From DASRJG01 sp964647625 (GTDB lineage Bacteria; Acidobacteriota; Polarisedimenticolia; Polarisedimenticolales; DASRJG01), in NCBI GenBank assembly GCA_964647625.1, contig CAZYHZ010000012.1, positions 22,571 to 86,570 of the forward strand: 64,000 nt of DNA. The letters are read 5' to 3'. How positions within the stretch are numbered: position 1 is the stretch's first letter; each line of letters starts with the position of its first letter. Shown here piece by piece: positions 17,025 through 25,701 of the stretch. A model generated the notes under the pieces. That model searched no databases and was not told the DNA's origin. It was given only the letters and a program-made list of their open reading frames with translations. A program made the translations under genes and the position numbers.

Positions 17025-17150
17025 GTGAAGCGAACGATTCTCGGAGTCACGGCCGCCGGCCCTTCGGGCAAAACGATTCGTGTGACGACTCGTTACTGCT
17101 CGTGCCCGACCGACGCGTGCGGCAGGTATGGATCGTGGTCTTGTCTGTAG
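17025..17150 (+). CDS. Predicted 41-residue Cys-rich peptide
   Basis: GTG at 17025 is preceded by GGGAGGA with four bases between, a strong ribosome-binding site. The product starts MKRTILGVTAAGPSGKTIRV and has four cysteines packed in the last 17 residues (Cys25, 27, 32 and 40: YCSCPTDACGRYGSWSCL), with many Ser/Thr. It has no Sec signal or membrane helix. The sequence layout resembles a ribosomal-peptide precursor (basic leader, Cys/Ser/Thr-rich core) or a small zinc-binding protein. No modifying enzyme such as LanM/LanB or a radical-SAM protein is nearby, which argues against a classical lanthipeptide. It has its own promoter, leader hairpins and terminator. A longer frame from the GTG at 16926 exists but lacks a comparable ribosome site. 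Confidence 0.5.
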   Translation: MKRTILGVTAAGPSGKTIRVTTRYCSCPTDACGRYGSWSCL

Positions 17151-17168
17151 GCAAAAACACCAGGTAGC

Positions 17169-17205
17169 GCGCCGACGGGCCACGGTTGTCGCGACCAGTC
17201 GGCGC
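17169..17205 (+). terminator. Hairpin after the small peptide gene
   Basis: GCGCCGAC (17169-17176) pairs with GTCGGCGC (17198-17205), with further pairing inside the loop. It starts 18 bases after the peptide stop and ends 50 bases before the convergent DUF2252 gene, so it may serve both. Confidence 0.45.
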
Positions 17206-17254
17206 TTAGAAAACGCGCGTAACGCTCGGTGCCGATGAGATCGATAGCGTACCG

Positions 17255-18325
17255 TCATCCCTCCCGCCACCGCTCCCAGTCCGTCACGATGGCGCCTTCG
17301 AGGCCTTTCAACGCCACGACGAACTTTGACCCCTTGATCCGCTGTAGTGCGGCCAAGAGTCGCTTTCGACCGAGGCCGCCGAGATGGATGTTCGCGGTCT
17401 CGGCGCCCATGCTGTGGAGCACGCTGCCGATGTCGCCTCGCCGGGAAACGTATGCCAGCTCGATACGCCCATTTGACGGCGACAGTCGGCGGCCGACCCA
17501 GCGCTTGCGACAGATGAGGAATGGATCGGGGCAGCGCACGGCACGCCCAAGGACCGTCGAGTACCGGATCGACCTGGATCGAGGATCGCTCGCCCAGGCT
17601 GACGCCGCAGGAACGAGCTCTTTCACCTCTCGCGCGATCAGGCCGCCGGCCAGCTCGCCGACCGCGGTGAACCGTCGCCTGCCGAGACTGCCGAGACCCG
17701 CAATGCGACACACCACTCTCGTGCCGCGCACGCCGTCCGGAGACAATTCCTCGAGCAACCGCCTCGCCGGCTTCGGCGGTGGCGATTCGACCGTCTCGAG
17801 GCTCTGCAGCTTTTTCCAGAACTTGGTCGCGTCTTTCAATCGCTCTTCGGCGATCGCGCGAAGTGCGGGATGACGCTCTTCGAGGACGAACGGTTGCCCG
17901 TGCCCCTTGATGCCTTCGTGATAGCCTTCGAGGATGGCGAGCGCCGTTCTGCGCGGGCCGAACCGCCGCCCACCGGCATGCAGGGCGATGAGAGCGCTCA
18001 CCCCGAGGCGCAGCAGGTCCGAGGCGAACGGCAGCTCGTCCGCCTCATCGAAATCGTTGACACCCCACACGAGCCGGCCCTCGGCGTCACGCCACGTGCC
18101 GAAGTTCTCGACGTGGAGATCACCGACCGCCGGAACGGAAGGCGTGCTCGCAAGCCCTCCGGCCGGCTCCGACCAAATCTGCGACCAACGATAGTAAGTC
18201 GCGCACAGGAACTCGAACGGTCCTCGAGACATCTCGCGGTGCTTCAGCTCGAGGTGTTCGGGAATCAGCGGGGCTTGACCGCGAACCCACTGCTCATAGC
18301 TTTCGGTCGCGTCGAAGATATTCAC
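17255..18325 (-). CDS. DUF2252 family protein (kinase-like fold)
   Basis: A 356-residue DUF2252 protein. The family shares the aminoglycoside-phosphotransferase/protein-kinase-like fold. The catalytic-loop-like motif GDLHVENFGTW and the metal-site-like motif GVNDFDEADELPFASDLLRL are present, so phosphotransfer activity is plausible. Before them, REMSRGPFEFLCATYYRWSQ is the usual N-terminal signature. The C-terminus carries a conserved RKRLLAALQRIKGSKFVVAL segment. The start is a GTG at 18325. Substrate and pathway are unknown. It is the last ordinary-looking gene before the accessory island. Confidence 0.85.
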   Translation of the reverse strand: MNIFDATESYEQWVRGQAPLIPEHLELKHREMSRGPFEFLCATYYRWSQIWSEPAGGLASTPSVPAVGDLHVENFGTWRDAEGRLVWGVNDFDEADELPFASDLLRLGVSALIALHAGGRRFGPRRTALAILEGYHEGIKGHGQPFVLEERHPALRAIAEERLKDATKFWKKLQSLETVESPPPKPARRLLEELSPDGVRGTRVVCRIAGLGSLGRRRFTAVGELAGGLIAREVKELVPAASAWASDPRSRSIRYSTVLGRAVRCPDPFLICRKRWVGRRLSPSNGRIELAYVSRRGDIGSVLHSMGAETANIHLGGLGRKRLLAALQRIKGSKFVVALKGLEGAIVTDWERWREG

Positions 18326-18415
18326 GACTCACTCGCCCTCGGTGGCGGGAACTCTAGCGCAACCCCCTGCGCGCGGACACTCGATCAGATGTTCTGGTCC
18401 TAGCGGAGAAAGCGA

Positions 18416-19846
18416 ATGAACTCCCATGTTCCGTCCCAGACACCCCATGCCGATCAGGCGCCCGACCATCCCCCACATCACGCGAAGGCGAACCCTCCGA
18501 CGCGGCGGATCAGACGTTGGTTGAGGCACCACAAGGTCGAAATCATCCTGGCGGTGATATTCGCGGTCCCATTCGCCTTTCTCGCGGAGCGCCTCGTGGG
18601 GGTTCATGAGCACGACCCCTACAAAATCCACGTCGTCGAATCGACCGATACCGACAAGGAAACGAAGGAGCTATTCGACGACCTGGCAAACCATTCGCCG
18701 CTGCGAGTTCAATCGATGGGCGACGTGCCGGTCAAGCTCGAGGTCAGCATTCTGCCCAATGACGACATCGCCACCGCGCAGAAACTGGCGGCCGACTTGG
18801 CGACCGCGCCGGATACGCTGATGATCATCGGCCATCTACCGAGCGGAATCACAGAAGCCATTCTGCCGATCGTCATGAAGGAGCGTCCACAGATCCCATA
18901 CATTTCGACGTCGGCGAGCGCGGATGAGCTGTTGGCGAATTGCGACCCAAAGGACGTCGCCGTCAATGGATTCGTTCCACTGATTCAGCCGTCGCCTCGA
19001 AATTGTGATGAAGCCGCAGCCGCGGTGAAGTATGCGCTACAAGAGAAGAAGCAACGCTTCCTGCTCGTCACGGACAAACCTCCGGAAAAGGACCCGTATC
19101 TCGCCTCGCTCAGCAGCGCTTGGGAGAAAGAAATCGTCAAAGGGCACGCCTCCGTCGTCGGCAACCACGCGATGGATCTGCCGCTCTCGGACGAGCAGCT
19201 CAAGAATTGGAACCCCGACTGTATTCTCTACGCGGGTGGGGTCGGCGTGGCCCAAACGCTGATGAACTCGCTGGCAAGCTCCGAGTCCCTCGCCAAAGCT
19301 TTGATGGCATCCGAGGTGAAGCTTCTCGCGATTTTCGCCGATTCCGTGATTGAGTCTCGCGACAAGGACACAAATCTCATCAGTCTGTCCACCGCCCCGC
19401 GGGGGAAAGTGACGAACCTCAACGGGCTTACGGACCTACGGTTCACGTACGCCGCCAACGCGGATGACTATAACGTGCACGACAACGAGTACGCGCAGGA
19501 TGCGCTCAGGATCGCGACACAGCTGATCGCCGACCTCAGCGAGCGCGGAGGAGATCTTCGTTACCGGCTACGATCTCTCTTGCACTTGGAGACCGTCAAG
19601 GACGCACGGCGGAACCTGATTCAGATCATGGCGCAAAACGCCCACCTGAGATCCTGGTACGAATGCAACGGCGGAGAACCGTGTGTCTTCACGAAGTTCT
19701 ACGGCTCCGAAGGAATGTTTCACTCGAGACGAATCAACGGAATGTTTCACGTGTGGGAGGCGGACAGCGGGACCGCGAAGATGAAGGATGTCGACTACTG
19801 GCACCCGCCCAAGAGCGCGCTCCTTTACGCGTCCGCGATCAAATGA
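18416..19846 (+). CDS. Membrane-anchored type I periplasmic-binding-fold protein
   Basis: A 476-residue protein. A His/Pro-rich, then basic N-terminus leads into one transmembrane helix at about residues 41-62 (VEIILAVIFAVPFAFLAERL). The rest resembles the Leu/Ile/Val-binding type I periplasmic fold: VKLEVSILPNDDIATAQKLA, a LMIIGHLPSGITEAILPIVM segment, PQIPYISTSASADELLAN, and CILYAGGVGVAQTLMNSLAS. The topology predicts an anchored extracytoplasmic ligand sensor rather than an ABC transporter subunit, since no permease or ATPase is nearby. It is convergent with the KGGVGR-ATPase gene, 32 bases apart. GGAG lies seven bases before the ATG. Function is inferred. Confidence 0.65.
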   Translation: MNSHVPSQTPHADQAPDHPPHHAKANPPTRRIRRWLRHHKVEIILAVIFAVPFAFLAERLVGVHEHDPYKIHVVESTDTDKETKELFDDLANHSPLRVQSMGDVPVKLEVSILPNDDIATAQKLAADLATAPDTLMIIGHLPSGITEAILPIVMKERPQIPYISTSASADELLANCDPKDVAVNGFVPLIQPSPRNCDEAAAAVKYALQEKKQRFLLVTDKPPEKDPYLASLSSAWEKEIVKGHASVVGNHAMDLPLSDEQLKNWNPDCILYAGGVGVAQTLMNSLASSESLAKALMASEVKLLAIFADSVIESRDKDTNLISLSTAPRGKVTNLNGLTDLRFTYAANADDYNVHDNEYAQDALRIATQLIADLSERGGDLRYRLRSLLHLETVKDARRNLIQIMAQNAHLRSWYECNGGEPCVFTKFYGSEGMFHSRRINGMFHVWEADSGTAKMKDVDYWHPPKSALLYASAIK

Positions 19847-19878
19847 CCAAGCGATGACCGTCGAGAGCGTGGCTCGGG

Positions 19879-21717
19879 CTATTTGTCCGACGGGTTCGTC
19901 GCGACGCGACGTGGGTCCGCTTCTCGAAGGGCGGTGAACTTCCACAGGCTGGCGGCCGCCGAATGACGCACACCCGGATCCCGGTCGTTCAGCAACGCCT
20001 TCAGCTGGGGCGTGAACTGCCTGACGGCAGCGGGTCCCATGGCCCCCACCTTCTCGGCCGCCCCACGCCTGATCTGTGCGCTGGAGTCGTTCAGCTCCTC
20101 CAAGATGCTCTGAACGGCCGACTTGTCGTTGTCGCTGAAATAGCCGATCGCACTGAGCGCATCGACGGTCTTGAGGCGAACCGACTGGTCGGGGTCGTTC
20201 AGCAGGGGCGAAATCTCGGTGCTGAACTTCGCGGCGCTCGAGGGATCATGAGCGGCGGCGTAGGTAAACGCGGCGAGCGCGCTCCCGCGAACGGCGCTGT
20301 TCGAGTCTCTCAGGAGTCCGGTCACCTCGGTCAGACGTGGAATGGTCGACGAAGTGCCGAGGCTTCCGAAGGCCGTTGCCGCGCTTCCACGGACCGAGGC
20401 GTCCGGATCCCGAAGCAGCGAGACGAATTCCGATGCGTAAGGCGCGGCCGCCTGGTCGCCCAGGGACGAGAGGTCGGTGACCGCCTTCGCGCGCACCACT
20501 GGGCTGGGCGATTTCATGAGCGACGCGAGCGTGTCTGCGCTCGGGTGCGTCACTTGCCACCACCGGAGGGCCCCCAGACCTAACATGACGAATAGAACAC
20601 TGGCTGATCCGAGCCAGGCTCGCCGCCTGAGGCGCGTTGACTTGGACTTGAGCGTCTCGATGTGCAGCTGAGCTTCACGGGCCGACTGTTCCGCTTGCTC
20701 GGCGCGGACCGCGGCCTCCCGAGCCACTTCCCGGGCGTGGGAAAGCTCGACTCGCTGGTTCGCGACCTCTGCGTGCGTGGCCGTTTCTTCGAGGGCGGTC
20801 CAGTCCAGGCGATTCGACAGAAGCGTTGCCAGCCTGGCGTACGCCGCGCCGAGCGATGTCGGATCCAGTCGCTCCCGCTCGCTCTCCAGGACGGGGATTC
20901 GCTCACCGAAGCTCCAGCCGGCGACGTAGGGGATGAAGAGCCGGTTCAACGCGTCCGACGGGGCGACGTCATGGGGCAGCCACTCCCGGTAGAGATCGCT
21001 GAATTCCTCCGCGAAGATGCGCTGCCATTCGAGCGACTTGTCGTACTCCTTGTCCCGTTCGTCCCTCGCCGGAACGGGCACCCCCAGCAATTTGTTACGG
21101 TTCACCGGCAGCTTGGAGCGCGCACTGATTGCACGTGCCATCACGTTCTTGATTCCGGCGATGTTTTGGAAATTCGTCACGAAAAGGAGGACCAGCACAT
21201 CCGGCAGGATCACCGTGCAAACGTCGCCGATGTCCGTGATTCCCGTCCGGCTGTCGACCAGGATGAAGTCGTACGATTCACGCCATTCGTTCCGCAATGC
21301 GTCGATGTGGTTCCCGATGTTGTGATGGCGGTACAACGTGTCCCAGTCGAGTTGCTGGATGCGCTGCCGGTAGTCATCGCCGCGGCGCCCCGCCGAGATG
21401 ATGTCGATCGGGTGGCCGAACACATCCGCCGTCAAGCGGCAGTTTCGCCAGTCGAGTGGCGCGCCCTTGCCGTACCCCTCGACGACGTCGACGACGCCGG
21501 GCGTTTTCGCCGGGTCGCCCACGAGCCGGCCGGACTTCTCGAAATAAATCTCGAGACCCGGCGCCTCGAGATCCCAATCGATGAGCAGGACACGATGACC
21601 TGCGGCCGCCATGACCGCACCGACGTTGGCGAGCGCCATCGAGCGGCCCACGCCGCCCTTGTAGGAATAGAACGTATAAACGAGGCCGAGGGGGTTCTCG
21701 GTAGATCCATCAATCAC
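19879..21717 (-). CDS. KGGVGR-variant ParA/MinD-like ATPase with TM segment and HEAT repeats
   Basis: A 612-residue protein. Residues about 10-300 form a SIMIBI/ParA-like ATPase with deviant Walker A KGGVGRS (Arg in place of the second Lys) and a DSRTGITDIGD segment in the Walker B region. A coiled coil (about 325-365) leads to one transmembrane helix (LGSASVLFVMLGLGALRWW), then five or more HEAT-like repeats (VRAKAVTDLSSLGDQAAAPY; VRGSAATAFGSLGTSSTIPR; VRHSAAASLWKF). The GTG at 21717 is chosen for its AGGAGG seven bases upstream; an ATG at 21756 would overlap the TIR gene by 47 bases. The GTG overlaps it by eight, giving translational coupling with the TIR protein. An ATP-driven assembly or trigger role for TIR signalling is inferred. 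Confidence 0.85.
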   Translation of the reverse strand: MIDGSTENPLGLVYTFYSYKGGVGRSMALANVGAVMAAAGHRVLLIDWDLEAPGLEIYFEKSGRLVGDPAKTPGVVDVVEGYGKGAPLDWRNCRLTADVFGHPIDIISAGRRGDDYRQRIQQLDWDTLYRHHNIGNHIDALRNEWRESYDFILVDSRTGITDIGDVCTVILPDVLVLLFVTNFQNIAGIKNVMARAISARSKLPVNRNKLLGVPVPARDERDKEYDKSLEWQRIFAEEFSDLYREWLPHDVAPSDALNRLFIPYVAGWSFGERIPVLESERERLDPTSLGAAYARLATLLSNRLDWTALEETATHAEVANQRVELSHAREVAREAAVRAEQAEQSAREAQLHIETLKSKSTRLRRRAWLGSASVLFVMLGLGALRWWQVTHPSADTLASLMKSPSPVVRAKAVTDLSSLGDQAAAPYASEFVSLLRDPDASVRGSAATAFGSLGTSSTIPRLTEVTGLLRDSNSAVRGSALAAFTYAAAHDPSSAAKFSTEISPLLNDPDQSVRLKTVDALSAIGYFSDNDKSAVQSILEELNDSSAQIRRGAAEKVGAMGPAAVRQFTPQLKALLNDRDPGVRHSAAASLWKFTALREADPRRVATNPSDK

Positions 21718-22291
21718 CGGCAGGCCTCCTGATCGGCTGTTCCGGTGTGACTCCATCCTCGGGGACTTCGACGACGGGGAACCCGTCGTCGTAGGGAGGC
21801 GCGTTGAGGATCGTCTGGGCGAGCTCGTGCGCGAACGGCTTCAGGATCTGATTCTCGAAATCGACGGCGGATTCCGTCTTCCAAAACATCGGCAGAGTCG
21901 ATGTGAACTGACTGAAGTCCCGAGAATGCTTCGCCGTGGCGAGCGCCGGGAAGGATTCGCCGTCAAAGTACCGCACCGGGACCACGAGGTCGCAATGAGC
22001 AACACGCTCGCGCTCGACGAAGGTCATCCACTCCGAAACGCACCAGCGGGATCGGAAGTACAGGGGCGACCAGACGCACAGGATGCAGCGTGACCGCTTG
22101 AGCGAATCCGCCATCTTCTTTCGCCAGTCGACGCCTGTCTTGATGTCCTCGGTATCGAAGAATATCTGGACGTCCTGGCGCTGAAGCTCCAGCTTCAACC
22201 AATAGTGCAGCTTGGTCTTGACGGTCTCATGCCACGCGTCGCTTTCCCGGTCGCGCTTGTAGCTGAAGAAAACGTCGTACAGATAGTCCAA
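21710..22291 (-). CDS. TIR domain protein
   Basis: A 193-residue TIR protein, possibly an NAD-cleaving or signalling effector. It shows LYDVFFSYKRD (box 1), the BB-loop-like IFFDTEDIKTGVDWRKKMAD, and the box with the candidate catalytic Glu87 (VWSPLYFRSRWCVSEWMTF, the SxxYxxSxWCxxEW pattern seen in NADase TIRs). An acidic, Pro-rich tail (about 165-193) follows. It has no partner domain of its own, but its stop overlaps the start of the KGGVGR ATPase gene. The pair therefore looks like an effector with a dedicated regulator. Confidence 0.92.
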   Translation of the reverse strand: MDYLYDVFFSYKRDRESDAWHETVKTKLHYWLKLELQRQDVQIFFDTEDIKTGVDWRKKMADSLKRSRCILCVWSPLYFRSRWCVSEWMTFVERERVAHCDLVVPVRYFDGESFPALATAKHSRDFSQFTSTLPMFWKTESAVDFENQILKPFAHELAQTILNAPPYDDGFPVVEVPEDGVTPEQPIRRPAGD

Positions 22292-22427
22292 CGCTCACCT
22301 CGCCGATCGAACCCGCTTGAATCGCGAGCGAAGAGATGTCGCCGTCGAATCTCAGCCTGGCTATGGGGCCAGCGAGCCGATTCTAACCCCGAACGTTCTG
22401 CCGAGGCACCACTTCTTGTCGCCGTCC

Positions 22428-23303
22428 CTAGACTCGCCGGGCCACCCACGATCGATGCTCCCGGGAAACGACGGCCTCGACGTCATTGACCAATCGCGCC
22501 AGATCGGCCTCGCTCTGAACTCCTTGGGCGCGCGATTTCAGCTCGTTGAGGTCGCTGTGCGCGGCGCTGTAGGCGCCCGCCAGCTCCGAGAACTTCTTGG
22601 CCTGGGACCACGCCAAAAGGCAGGCCGATAGGGCCGCCACGGCCCCGGTCGGGTTGTATTCGCGGATGACGAACATACGGGACGCCGCGGCGATGATCGC
22701 GAGGACCTCGAGCACGGTGATCGCCCGGAACGAAATTGAATCCGCAACCGCGTTCGCCTTCGCGCTCTCGCGGTACCAGTCGATCTGGTCCTGGAGGCGG
22801 TGCGTCGAATAGACGTCCGTCCGCTCCGCCAGCGTCATCGACCGGAGCCGCAGCATCGCGGGAGTGATCTCGTCCCCGGAGACGCCGAACCGCGCGATGT
22901 GTGCGTCCATCCGGGGAAAGCGCCGCCGCAGTTGGTGAAGCTCATCCAAGAAACTCTCGGCGTCTTCGGCTCCGCCCGGCCTCATCACGAATCGCCACGT
23001 TGCGGCCTTGACGCTCTCGGCGATCGCCCTCGTGCGGAACCATCTGTCGTCCAGCGCGGCCAATTTGAGCGTCAACGTCAACACCAACGCGAAAAACATC
23101 AAAATCGCAATCAGCCCGTCGACCCGATGCGCGAGCGGCAGGTCGCGTGGTGACCAGGCCGACAGGAATGCCGTCGCGCCCAGCAGCAGAAGGTGCGCTC
23201 CGAGCCAACGTAGATAGGAGCGCTGATAGGCCCGCGCGGCCGCAGAGCTCGACTGCAAGATCGCGGGGCCACCCTGCAGCGGGCTTACAGACGCCTTGGG
23301 CAT
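22428..23303 (-). CDS. DUF4231/SLATT-like membrane protein
   Basis: A 291-residue protein with two pairs of transmembrane helices at about residues 33-50, 62-82, 194-213 and 218-234, separated by a charged helical region and ended by a coiled coil. The arrangement and flanking sequences (DRWFRTRAIAESVKAATWRF; HRLQDQIDWYRESAKANAVA) match DUF4231, related to the two-helix SLATT membrane effectors proposed to permeabilise membranes in nucleotide-sensing conflict systems. The ATG at 23303 follows GGAG; a longer frame to 23516 lacks support. It lies 136 bases upstream of the TIR gene on the same strand and is divergent from the protease-fusion gene. Confidence 0.8.
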   Translation of the reverse strand: MPKASVSPLQGGPAILQSSSAAARAYQRSYLRWLGAHLLLLGATAFLSAWSPRDLPLAHRVDGLIAILMFFALVLTLTLKLAALDDRWFRTRAIAESVKAATWRFVMRPGGAEDAESFLDELHQLRRRFPRMDAHIARFGVSGDEITPAMLRLRSMTLAERTDVYSTHRLQDQIDWYRESAKANAVADSISFRAITVLEVLAIIAAASRMFVIREYNPTGAVAALSACLLAWSQAKKFSELAGAYSAAHSDLNELKSRAQGVQSEADLARLVNDVEAVVSREHRSWVARRV

Positions 23304-23423
23304 ACATTCTCCGAACCGATTGCGCTCTGATGCGGTATGATCCCGGTCAGATAGCCACCCGAGGAATCGGGCATCCCGCCCAATTCGAAACGGTGCACGT
23401 CTTACCACAGCGGGGTCACCATC

Positions 23424-25676
23424 GTGTACGTCCTCAGCAAAGATCCAAGATTCAACAGCCTCTCCGTGGCGGATCTTCTCGAAGCGCGTGATCTCTATCA
23501 CACGCATCTGATCCACAAGAGGAACGTCGTCGGCACGGCGATCGGCCGGTACCTCATCCGGAAGGACGACAGTGCGCGGCGCAGCGACGGCTCCAAGCCC
23601 GAGCGCCGTTTCGACAACTCAGAGATCAAAGATTGGTCGTGGCCCTGCGTGATCGTACTCGTCGACCAATGGGAGGACTCGGCGGCGCCCTACGACCTGG
23701 TTCCCAAGACGCTCTATCTGCCTGACGGACGAAGCGTGCCCGTCTGCCTCGTCCTCGTGGATCGACAACCCCACGATGGATCGAAGATCCCGCATTGGGT
23801 CTGGCCCGACGGTTTGTGGGGCGGGGGCATGCCTCTCATCGTCGATGCTCAACGCATCGAGCGAGTCGCAAGCTCCGGCTGCCTCGTGAGCGACGGTCAC
23901 ACCCTCTACGTGTTGACCAACCGGCATGTGTGCGGAAACCCGGGCCAGGCCGTGTACACCCTGCAATCGGGGCGACGCAAGCTCGTTGGTCACGCCAGCG
24001 ACAAGCAGCTGACCCGGAGGGCGTTCAAGAAGGTGTACACGGGTTACGTTGGCCGCCAGACGTGGCTGAACCTCGACGTCGGTCTGGTCGAGCTCGACGA
24101 CGCCAGTGCGTGGACGTCGCAGGTGTACGGGCTTGGCCCTGTGGGCCAGCTCGCCGACCTCAGCGAGATCAACATCAGCCTGCGTCTCATCGACGAGCCC
24201 GTGGTGGCACACGGAGCGGCCTCCGGTCAGCTCGATGGAAAGATCATGGCGTTGTTCTATCGGTATCGGTCCGTGGGCGGGTTCGAGTACGTGGCCGATC
24301 TCTTGATCGCTCCTCCCGGTCGCGGAAAGCTCCAAACGCAACCGGGAGACTCGGGAACGATTTGGCATCTTCGAGACACCGATACCAAGAAGCTGCTGCC
24401 TCTCGCCATCGAGTGGGGCGGCCAGACGATCGCCGATCCGCAAGCCGGGGGCCTCGTCAATTTCGCGCTCGCCACCAACCTGAGCACCGTGTGCCGTCTC
24501 CTCGATGTCGACGTCGTGGGCGACCACAACGTCGGCGTTGCGCCCTACTGGGGGCAAACGGGTCACTACAGCATCGGATCGCTTGCGTGCGACCTCGTAT
24601 CGTCGAAGAACCTTTCTCAGCTCATGACTTCGAATCGTGATCGGATCGCGTTCGCTACCGCCGAGCTGAATCCGGCGGACATCGGGGACGCGATCAAGAC
24701 CGCGAAAACGGACGCCGGATTCATTCCGCTCGCGGACGTTCCCGATCTCGTCTGGAAGACGCTCGTCGGAAAAGTTGCCGGCGGCCGAGATCCGTACCGT
24801 GGCGCCAAGGGGCGCTCGAACGGCCCGGAGCATCCGACCCATTACGCCGACATCGACGAGGAGCGCGAGAGCGACGGCAAGACCCTGCGTCAGTTGTGTA
24901 TGGAAGATCCGTCGAACGTCGACGTGGAGGTGTGGAAAAAGTTCTACACCGACCTTGGCCACACAGAGTACGGGAAACGCGGTCTCCTTCCATTCCGGGT
25001 GTGGCAGTTCTACGACGCGATGATCGCCGCGGTGAAGTCCAAGAAGCTCGATGAGTTCGTTTGCGCGGCCGGTCTCGTCTCGCACTACGTCGGCGACGCC
25101 TGTCAACCGCTCCACGGCTCGAAGCTGGCCGACGGATACGCCGATCAGCCAACCACGGTGGAGCACACCCGAAGGGCGACGGGCGAGACCTACGAGGAGG
25201 ACTCGCACGTCGGTGCGGGAGTGCATTCCGCGTACGAGACGAACATGGTCGACCGGTTCGCATCGGAGCTGGTGGCCGGTCTGACAAAGGCGATCAAGGA
25301 GCCTTCGAAGGGGCCCAAGCCGGTCGCATCGGGGCATGAAGCGGCCGCGGCCATCGTCGCTCTGATGGATCGCACTGCGAAACGCCTTCCGCCGGAACAG
25401 CTCATACAGACGTATCTCAAGGCCGGCGGAAAGAAGGCCGTCGCCGTTTACGAAGCGCTCTGGGATGCGTATGGCGACGCGACCATCGAGACGATGCTCG
25501 ATGGGTCGCAGGTCCTGGCGATGATTTGGGACAGCGCGTGGTCGGCAGGGAAGGGCGATTCGATTCCCCAGGGGTCGTTGGCGGCGATCAAGAAGGAGAC
25601 GTTGCAGGAGCTGTACGAGAACACGGAGTTCGTCCCGTCGCTCGACCTGGATCACATCGGCGCCGTCCTGAAATGA
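23424..25676 (+). CDS. Trypsin-like protease fused to zinc-dependent phospholipase C/S1-P1 nuclease-like domain
   Basis: A 750-residue two-domain effector candidate. Residues about 145-365 form a trypsin-like serine protease with a complete triad: His168 (VLTNRHVCG), Asp218 (LDVGLVEL) and Ser310 (QPGDSGTIW). About 420-750 match the zinc-dependent phospholipase C / S1-P1 nuclease fold: HPTHYADID near 470, the hallmark SHYVGDACQPLHGS at 553-566, and HVGAGVHSAYE later. The N-terminal 140 residues are unassigned. There is no signal peptide, so the protein probably acts in the cytosol. A GTG start with GGGG eight bases upstream is used. It heads a four-gene plus-strand unit and faces the DUF4231 gene. 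The second domain could cut phospholipid or nucleic acid. Confidence 0.82.
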   Translation: MYVLSKDPRFNSLSVADLLEARDLYHTHLIHKRNVVGTAIGRYLIRKDDSARRSDGSKPERRFDNSEIKDWSWPCVIVLVDQWEDSAAPYDLVPKTLYLPDGRSVPVCLVLVDRQPHDGSKIPHWVWPDGLWGGGMPLIVDAQRIERVASSGCLVSDGHTLYVLTNRHVCGNPGQAVYTLQSGRRKLVGHASDKQLTRRAFKKVYTGYVGRQTWLNLDVGLVELDDASAWTSQVYGLGPVGQLADLSEINISLRLIDEPVVAHGAASGQLDGKIMALFYRYRSVGGFEYVADLLIAPPGRGKLQTQPGDSGTIWHLRDTDTKKLLPLAIEWGGQTIADPQAGGLVNFALATNLSTVCRLLDVDVVGDHNVGVAPYWGQTGHYSIGSLACDLVSSKNLSQLMTSNRDRIAFATAELNPADIGDAIKTAKTDAGFIPLADVPDLVWKTLVGKVAGGRDPYRGAKGRSNGPEHPTHYADIDEERESDGKTLRQLCMEDPSNVDVEVWKKFYTDLGHTEYGKRGLLPFRVWQFYDAMIAAVKSKKLDEFVCAAGLVSHYVGDACQPLHGSKLADGYADQPTTVEHTRRATGETYEEDSHVGAGVHSAYETNMVDRFASELVAGLTKAIKEPSKGPKPVASGHEAAAAIVALMDRTAKRLPPEQLIQTYLKAGGKKAVAVYEALWDAYGDATIETMLDGSQVLAMIWDSAWSAGKGDSIPQGSLAAIKKETLQELYENTEFVPSLDLDHIGAVLK

Positions 25677-25701
25677 CGGCGCTCGAACAGGAGACGCGAC
25701 G

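Noticed and set aside
17025..17150. Lanthipeptide precursor call for the 41-residue peptide
   Set aside because: No lanthipeptide synthetase, radical-SAM enzyme or transporter lies nearby; only the Cys/Ser/Thr pattern supports it.
18416..19846. ABC-transporter substrate-binding protein
   Set aside because: No permease or ATPase genes adjoin it, and an internal N-terminal anchor replaces a cleavable signal.
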